From UBA1240 sp045599185 (GTDB taxonomy: Bacteria > Spirochaetota > Spirochaetia > Treponematales > Treponemataceae): a stretch of DNA of 64,000 nucleotides. Shown piece by piece: positions 58,819-64,000 of the stretch (position 1 is the stretch's first letter; each line of letters begins with the position of its first letter). The stretch is taken from the NCBI GenBank assembly GCA_045599185.1, contig JAZRVO010000012.1, forward strand, positions 62,001 to 126,000, written 5' to 3'. Both the position numbers and the translations under genes were made by a program. The notes beneath the pieces were generated by a model, which was not told where the DNA came from, searched no databases, and worked only from the letters and a program-made list of their open reading frames with translations.

Positions 58819-61800
58819 TTATTCAAACTGAAACCATTTGAAATCAAAATTACTGCCGGGCAAAAACACAAACGAAACTTTTGTATTTCCAGGCACTGGT
58901 TTTATTTCAAATGTTTTTTCTGTAAAACCATCGCTACGGGCAAATTCAATTAGCTGGGTAACAACTTCTTCGCCTGCAAAAAACTTAACGTTTATGGAAT
59001 TATTTTCGCTGTTGGAGCGGCCGCAAACGGTAAGCTTTTTTGCACCTTTTTCACCAAAATTCATCGCTTCAAAATCAAGGTTTACGTTATTACCAATGCC
59101 AAACACGCCGTTTTCGCATTTGGAAAAACTGTCGCCAACAATCACGTTTGCATCAAGGGCATTTAATCTGGCAAAAGCCTTAGGCGTTTGTTCGAAATAA
59201 AAGCCCTGGCACGATAGTTCCGTTAAAAAATTCAAGCTTATTTGATGCACGCCAAATAAACGCCGGTCTAAAACAAACACGTTTTCCTGATACGTGTTGT
59301 AAATTGAATCAGCCCTGTATTCGGCACTCAAAATGCACTTTCCGTTTTCCGGCGTACCGTCATAAACTTCAAGTGGTAACATGTTGTCAAACGAAAAAAT
59401 CGGCAAGTGCAACACGTTACCACCTTGGTCGCCAAAATCAACACGGTTAAAAGTGAACCAGGTTGGCCCGATGCTGCGGTTGTGTGCACCGCCCAAAAAA
59501 CTTACAGCCGGTTTTTTGGTATGATGCCCCCAGTCGTTCATTTTGCAGGCTTCAATTAACTGGAATGGATTTAAATTAGGGTTGCCCAAACCACGTACTT
59601 CAAATTCCAAATCGCTGATAATTTCGCTGTGATTTGTCTGGTTGGAAGCAGTGCAACGCAAACGGGCAATGCCGTCGCCCGTCGGAACAATTTCGGCACA
59701 CTGGTCAAAATCGTTTTTCCATTCAAAAGCAGCAATTTTCTCATTTTCCGGCACTTCCGCCATCTGTTCAAATGTTTTTACCGATTCAACTTCAAGGCAG
59801 CTGCTTTTTACGCATTCGTTTTGCACGGCCGCAAATGCAATTTGCCTGTTTGTGGCATTTTGGGGCAGCACTTTTGCAAAAACCAGTTTTTTTTCACCGG
59901 CAGAAAAAAACATTCTGCTTTCGCCCGTAAAAAGTTCAATTTTACGTACCGGCACATAACTGTTAAGCGGCAGTTTCTGCTGCAACGGCAAAGAAACGCA
60001 GCCTTGCGGACTAAACGCCAGCGTTACGCCTTTTAAACCCAAGCTTGCAGCATGAACGCAAAAAGTGCCGCTTGCGCCGGGTTTTACAATTGCCAAAAGC
60101 CGGTTGCTGAACAGCTTTCGGCAGTGCAAATTATCTTTTGCCTTATATTCGTCATAATCCGTAGAATCGCCGTTATCCAGCCCCAAAAGTCGGGCATCGC
60201 CGGTAACAGAAACCGTAATGTAATTTTTAGCATTTTCTACCAGATGATTATTTTTGTCTGCGCACATCAGGTTTATAAAAACCAAATCACTGTCTTTGTG
60301 TTCTTCAACTTTGGCAATAATTTGCACCGGATCGGAAAAACTGTGCTTTACTTCGCTTGCAACAATTTTGCCACTTTTACCATAGGCAAGGGCTTTAAGT
60401 TCGCCCGGCTTATACGCCAGCTGCCACTGCCCAAAAGGTTCACTGTCACGGGCAAAATCGATTGTTTTTTTACCAAGACTTTCGCCGTTTAAGAAAAGTT
60501 CAATGCTGCTTACGTTTGTATAAACCTTTACATCAATCAGCTGCCCGTCATTAAAATCCCAGTAGGGCAGAATATGCACAAATGGTTCTGCCTTATCGTT
60601 CCACATGGCTTTGTACAAATAAAAAGTGTCTTTTTCAAAACCGGCAGTGTCAATCTGGCCAAAAAATGAATTTTTACTGTGATACGGCGTTGGTTCACCT
60701 ATATAATCCCAGCCTGTCCAAATGTACTGGCCGGCGCTAAAATCGTGGTCGCGGTCGTGGGTAAGAACAAACTGCGTGTTGCGCGCGCCCCAGGTAGTGG
60801 TGCAGTTACCAAGGCTGCTGCACTGCTGGTCATCGTAAGTAACCAGGCACAAATCTTCCGGAAAATGATAAATGCCGCGGCTTTGAACGGTGGAAGAAGT
60901 TTCGCTGCCGTAAATGCACCACGAAGGATATTTTACGTGATGAGAATCGTACAAACGTTCCAGATAATTGTAACCGGCAACATCAATCAGTTCGGCACAT
61001 TTCTGGGCATTTTCACCCATCATGTAATTGGAAGCAATTGTTATTGGTGCAACGCGCTTCGGGTCGCTTTGAACAACAAAACCGTACAGTTTTTTTGCAG
61101 TTTCATAACCGTTACCGGCATGTGTATCGTAAATTTCGTTGCCGATGCTCCACATAACAAGGCACGGATGATTTCTGTCGCGGCGTACCCAGCTTGCGAC
61201 GTCTTTCTCACAGTCAGAATCAAAATAATTGGCGTAGTCGTAAGTGGTTTTGCATTTCTGCCACATGTCAAAAGCTTCGTCAATAATCAAAAAGCCCATT
61301 TCATCAGCAAGATTCATAAAGGCTTTTGCAGGCGGATTATGAGAACAGCGTATTGAATTAACGCCCATTTCCTTAAGCTTTTCAAACTGCCGCCTTAAAG
61401 CGCACAAATTGAAGGCTGCGCCTAAAGCCCCAAAATCGTGGTGCTGACACACGCCATGCAGTTTTAAATGCCTGCCGTTTAAAAAATAGCCCTTGTCTTT
61501 GTCAAAAACGGAAGTTTTGAAACCTGCGTGGCAAACTGTCTGTTCGGCAATGGGGTTTTCATCACGGCACGGGCAGGGTTCATCCATTCCGCTTAATAAA
61601 GAAACTTTTAAAAGATAAAAATCAGGATTTTCTACGTCCCAAAGTTTGGGATTTTTAACTTCAAACTCTATTTCTTTATGAAAAATTACTGCGTTTTCAA
61701 GGCCAAGTCCTTTTTGTTTTGTGCTAAATCCTGCAAAAAGGCTGTCGTCCTGTTTTTTAATATCATTCAAGCTGTATTTTTGAACAAAAAAACTGTTAAG

Positions 61801-62451
61801 TGTGGATTTTTCCACAAGTTCAACTTGCAGGCCGTATTTTTTAACTGCGGTTTTCTCACTATCTTCGTCCATGCTGCCGCAAGAAGCAAAGCCAATTTCC
61901 TGATCAATCTGCACCAGCCAGTTGCCTTTATTGTTTTTTTTGGCAGCAAAATACGTGCCGTCAACCGGCAAAAAGCATTCACGGTTTTGAATAAGCCAAA
62001 CATCCCTAAAGATGCCTGCACCGCTGTACCAGCGCGTATTGGGATTTTGATAGACGCAGATTACAAGAATTTCATTTGGCGCATTTGGTTTTACAAGTTC
62101 CGTAATGTCCAGTTCAAAAGTGCTGTAACCGTATTTGCATTCACCTGCAAGCCGGCCGTTTACGTAAACCGCACTGTTCATGTAAACGCCTTCAAAGCGC
62201 AGGGCAAGCCGGGCACAGCCTGCGGCCGGCGTAAAAATTTTTTTATAAAAACCAACTGAATTGGCGTAAAGGTTTTTTACGTGCTCAATCTGCCAGTCGT
62301 GGGGCAGGGCAACGGGTTTATATTCAGCATTTTTAGAAATTTCAAAAAAATCCTGTGGTTTTAAAAGAACGGGGTTGCCGTTTTCTGTCATCTGTTTTTC
62401 TTCAATTGAATATTCAAAAAAATGCCAGTCGTCGTTAAAAAGTGTAAGCAT
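58819..62451 (-). CDS. Beta-galactosidase-like glycoside hydrolase, GH2 family
   Basis: Large intracellular glycosidase (1210 residues from ATG 62451). Order: GH2 sugar-binding domain (about 25-200; LPHDWQIEH, VYVNGRLAGECKYGYSTFELDIT), immunoglobulin-like domain (200-310), TIM barrel (310-600) with acid/base Glu439 in WSIGNEIYD and probable nucleophile Glu517 in IYGSETSST, then DUF4982-like and further Ig-like domains, and about 300 C-terminal residues with two beta-sandwich, malectin/CBM-like modules (LPLEVYDGTPENGKCILSAEYRAD; FGEKGAKKLTVCGRS). No signal peptide. Likely beta-galactosidase, but beta-glucuronidase-type specificity is not excluded. The TTG-initiated extension to 62493 has no ribosome site; the ATG has none either. 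Confidence 0.9.
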   Translation of the reverse strand: MLTLFNDDWHFFEYSIEEKQMTENGNPVLLKPQDFFEISKNAEYKPVALPHDWQIEHVKNLYANSVGFYKKIFTPAAGCARLALRFEGVYMNSAVYVNGRLAGECKYGYSTFELDITELVKPNAPNEILVICVYQNPNTRWYSGAGIFRDVWLIQNRECFLPVDGTYFAAKKNNKGNWLVQIDQEIGFASCGSMDEDSEKTAVKKYGLQVELVEKSTLNSFFVQKYSLNDIKKQDDSLFAGFSTKQKGLGLENAVIFHKEIEFEVKNPKLWDVENPDFYLLKVSLLSGMDEPCPCRDENPIAEQTVCHAGFKTSVFDKDKGYFLNGRHLKLHGVCQHHDFGALGAAFNLCALRRQFEKLKEMGVNSIRCSHNPPAKAFMNLADEMGFLIIDEAFDMWQKCKTTYDYANYFDSDCEKDVASWVRRDRNHPCLVMWSIGNEIYDTHAGNGYETAKKLYGFVVQSDPKRVAPITIASNYMMGENAQKCAELIDVAGYNYLERLYDSHHVKYPSWCIYGSETSSTVQSRGIYHFPEDLCLVTYDDQQCSSLGNCTTTWGARNTQFVLTHDRDHDFSAGQYIWTGWDYIGEPTPYHSKNSFFGQIDTAGFEKDTFYLYKAMWNDKAEPFVHILPYWDFNDGQLIDVKVYTNVSSIELFLNGESLGKKTIDFARDSEPFGQWQLAYKPGELKALAYGKSGKIVASEVKHSFSDPVQIIAKVEEHKDSDLVFINLMCADKNNHLVENAKNYITVSVTGDARLLGLDNGDSTDYDEYKAKDNLHCRKLFSNRLLAIVKPGASGTFCVHAASLGLKGVTLAFSPQGCVSLPLQQKLPLNSYVPVRKIELFTGESRMFFSAGEKKLVFAKVLPQNATNRQIAFAAVQNECVKSSCLEVESVKTFEQMAEVPENEKIAAFEWKNDFDQCAEIVPTGDGIARLRCTASNQTNHSEIISDLEFEVRGLGNPNLNPFQLIEACKMNDWGHHTKKPAVSFLGGAHNRSIGPTWFTFNRVDFGDQGGNVLHLPIFSFDNMLPLEVYDGTPENGKCILSAEYRADSIYNTYQENVFVLDRRLFGVHQISLNFLTELSCQGFYFEQTPKAFARLNALDANVIVGDSFSKCENGVFGIGNNVNLDFEAMNFGEKGAKKLTVCGRSNSENNSINVKFFAGEEVVTQLIEFARSDGFTEKTFEIKPVPGNTKVSFVFLPGSNFDFKWFQFE

Positions 62452-62773
62452 GTTTTTAATATAAGGTTGTTTTCCGGCACATACAAGGTACAAAAATTTG
62501 AAAGTTTTTGAATAAATAAAAGAAAGGTTTACGCAAAGCTGTATCCTTCAAATTTTTGCCGCAAACTTTTCTTTCGGCAAAAAAGGTAAAGATTTTTTCA
62601 AAAATTATGGATTTATATCAATTTTTATTCATACTAAAAATATTCAGTTTTTTAGCTAAACTTTGCGTTATAAACTTAAAATTCAGGCAAAATGCAAAAA
62701 CAAACTGCATGTAAATAGAAAAAATCGGTAAAAAACATTAAATTTTCTATATTTTTTACATTGAAAACAAAAC

Positions 62774-62815
62774 TTGACGGCACGAAATTCTGATTTTACA
62801 ATTGATATATATCAA
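62774..62815 (+). promoter_or_regulatory. Promoter with overlapping palindrome before the sugar-binding lipoprotein gene
   Basis: TTGACG (62774-62779), 17-base spacer, TACAAT (62797-62802), then the perfect 14-base palindrome TTGATATATATCAA (62802-62815) over the start region. AAGGAG follows. The palindrome is well placed to block transcription, as a sugar-responsive operator would. The rest of the 62452-62773 gap is AT-rich without a gene. Confidence 0.6.
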
Positions 62816-62829
62816 AAGAAGGAGAATAC

Positions 62830-64000
62830 ATGAAAAAACTAATCAGAGCAGCACTTTTTGTGCTGGGTGCTTCTTGTCTTTTTATGACAGGATGTAACAA
62901 AAGCAGCAAGCCGTCAGAAAAAGTTATTTCTTTCTGGCATCTTGACACAACAGAGGAACAGCAGGCTGCATGGAGACAGATTGCTGACAATTTCGAAGCA
63001 AAACACCCTGGTGTTAAAGTAGAAATTACTGTTCTTGAAAACGAAGCCTACAAACAGAAAGTAGCAACTGTCATTCAGTCTGGCAACCCGCCTGACATTT
63101 TCCGCAGCTGGGGTGGCGGTGTAATGATCGATCAGGCTCAGGCCGGAATGCTTAAAAACCTTAACGGCAAGCTTGATTCTGGTGAAATTGCAAAAATCGG
63201 TAAAGGTGCTATGGGCGTATACGCTTACGACGGCGTTCAGTATGGTGCACCATATTCACTTGGTACCGTAGGTATCTGGTACAACAAAGTTATTTTTGAA
63301 GAATGCGGTCTTACACCGGCCGATTTTGATACATGGACTAAATTCAAGAAAAGCTGCGACGTAATCAAAGCTCACGGATATGCTCCAATTGCTCTTGGCG
63401 GTGCAGACAAATGGCCGGGTCACTACTGGTGGACATACCTTGCACAGCGCCTTGGCGGTGAAGAAGATTTCCTTGCTGCTTACAACGGAACAGGTGCTTT
63501 CAACAAGGGTTCATTCCTTAAAGCAATGGAAATGCTTAAAGAATTTGCTGATACAGAACCATTCCAGCAGGGTTTCCAGGCCAACACAATGGTTGAAGAA
63601 TGTGCACTTGTTGCAGACAGAAAAGCTGCCATGAATCTTATGGGTCAGTGGGCACCTTCAACAGGTAGAGACAACTCTGCCGACAGAAAAGGCGATCCAT
63701 ACGGCTACATGCCATTCCCGGCAGTTGAAGGCGGAAAAGGTCTTCTTTCTGATACACAGGGCGGCGGTGACGGTTACATCATCGGTAAAAACGCTCCGGA
63801 TGAGGCAATTGATTTCCTGAAATCACTTTACGAACCTGAAAACTATTCAATTATGTGTTCAAAACTGAATGCATGTCCAGTTATTCCGGGTTACGAAGAC
63901 CTTATTGACGACAACATGAAAGTTGTTGCACAGGCTGTAAAAGATGCCGGCTACTACCAGCTTTACTACGACCAGTTCCTCCCAACAGCTGTTGGTGAAG
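62830..64000 (+). CDS. Sugar ABC transporter substrate-binding lipoprotein (cut by window end)
   Basis: Extracytoplasmic family 1 solute-binding protein that captures sugars or oligosaccharides for an ABC importer, presumably encoded just past the window. 390 residues are visible. The lipoprotein signal is MKKLIRAALFVLGASCLFMTGC with lipid Cys22. The mature part has ISFWHLDTTEEQQAAWRQIADNFEAKHPGVKVEI and QSGNPPDIFRSWGGGVM near residue 80, typical of the MalE/UgpB-like family. GAAGGAG precedes the ATG. The divergent GH2 galactosidase may use the imported sugar; that link is inferred from proximity. Abundant GGT/GTT/GCT codons suggest strong expression. Confidence 0.93.
   Translation, partial: MKKLIRAALFVLGASCLFMTGCNKSSKPSEKVISFWHLDTTEEQQAAWRQIADNFEAKHPGVKVEITVLENEAYKQKVATVIQSGNPPDIFRSWGGGVMIDQAQAGMLKNLNGKLDSGEIAKIGKGAMGVYAYDGVQYGAPYSLGTVGIWYNKVIFEECGLTPADFDTWTKFKKSCDVIKAHGYAPIALGGADKWPGHYWWTYLAQRLGGEEDFLAAYNGTGAFNKGSFLKAMEMLKEFADTEPFQQGFQANTMVEECALVADRKAAMNLMGQWAPSTGRDNSADRKGDPYGYMPFPAVEGGKGLLSDTQGGGDGYIIGKNAPDEAIDFLKSLYEPENYSIMCSKLNACPVIPGYEDLIDDNMKVVAQAVKDAGYYQLYYDQFLPTAVGE

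Noticed and set aside
1..64000. CRISPR arrays, prophage, insertion sequences, tRNA or rRNA genes
   Set aside because: No regularly spaced repeats, transposase, phage genes or cloverleaf sequences were found by eye; a tRNA scan could still find something I missed.

Overview
The window looks like chromosomal DNA of a gut- or rumen-type Treponema (Spirochaetes). The evidence is a spirochaete FlaB core flagellin with a sigma-28-type promoter, a FlgM, two large methyl-accepting chemotaxis proteins and a CheW, a type III glutamine synthetase (GlnN), and a FabV/Ter enoyl reductase that I recall as very close to the T. denticola enzyme. Two intracellular galactosidases (GH2, GH35), glycogen enzymes and a sugar-binding lipoprotein fit a saccharolytic anaerobe. 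I saw no tRNA, rRNA, CRISPR array, insertion sequence or prophage.

Layout. 1-4 kb: glycogen breakdown (glgP, cut by the window edge, and a GlgX-type debranching enzyme). 4-7.2 kb: cheW, then DAHP synthase and pheA behind a Phe-rich leader peptide and attenuator. 7.4-11.8 kb: ammonium transporter with a fused PII domain, and glnN. 11.9-15.7 kb: a TRAP transporter whose large membrane subunit carries two almost identical substrate-binding domains. 15.9-20 kb: LysE-type exporter, purF, pyrG. 21.3-27.2 kb: fatty acid synthesis cluster fabH-fabD-fabG-fabF-fabZ, then fabV. 27.3-34.6 kb: dCMP deaminase, a SPOUT methyltransferase with a degenerate Fe-alcohol dehydrogenase, rsmI-flgM, flaB and small proteins. 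34.7-42 kb: two chemoreceptors around a GH35 galactosidase. 42-53.2 kb: MGMT-like protein, M48 and M16 peptidases, rsmG, SDR, a secreted nitroreductase-like protein, Nfu, SlyD, PrsW-like protease and an AEC transporter. 53.2-55.3 kb: a long structured leader and gdhA. 55.4-58.7 kb: an oxidoreductase and a short accessory island (small DMT transporter, GNAT, broken and intact nitroreductases). 58.8-64 kb: a GH2 galactosidase and a sugar ABC binding lipoprotein, cut by the window end.

The most interesting signal is not a protein. The leaders of four nitrogen-related loci (glnN, amt-PII, gdhA and purF) contain hairpins with a six-base loop of the form AAnGGn (AATGGC, AATGGA, AAAGGC, AAGGGT). In glnN and purF these hairpins share bases with the 5' arm of an intrinsic terminator, so hairpin and terminator cannot form together. 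This is the logic of ANTAR-domain antitermination targets (hexaloop with A at 1 and G at 4). It suggests an RNA-level nitrogen regulon covering ammonium uptake, both ammonium-fixing enzymes and a glutamine-consuming amidotransferase. No ANTAR protein is encoded here, so the trans-acting partner is inferred.

Other notable points are the DctM-DctP-DctP fusion, whose two binding domains differ at about 44 bases but only one residue; classical phenylalanine attenuation; an Fe-ADH homologue lacking all four metal ligands; and an apparently leaderless rsmI transcript.
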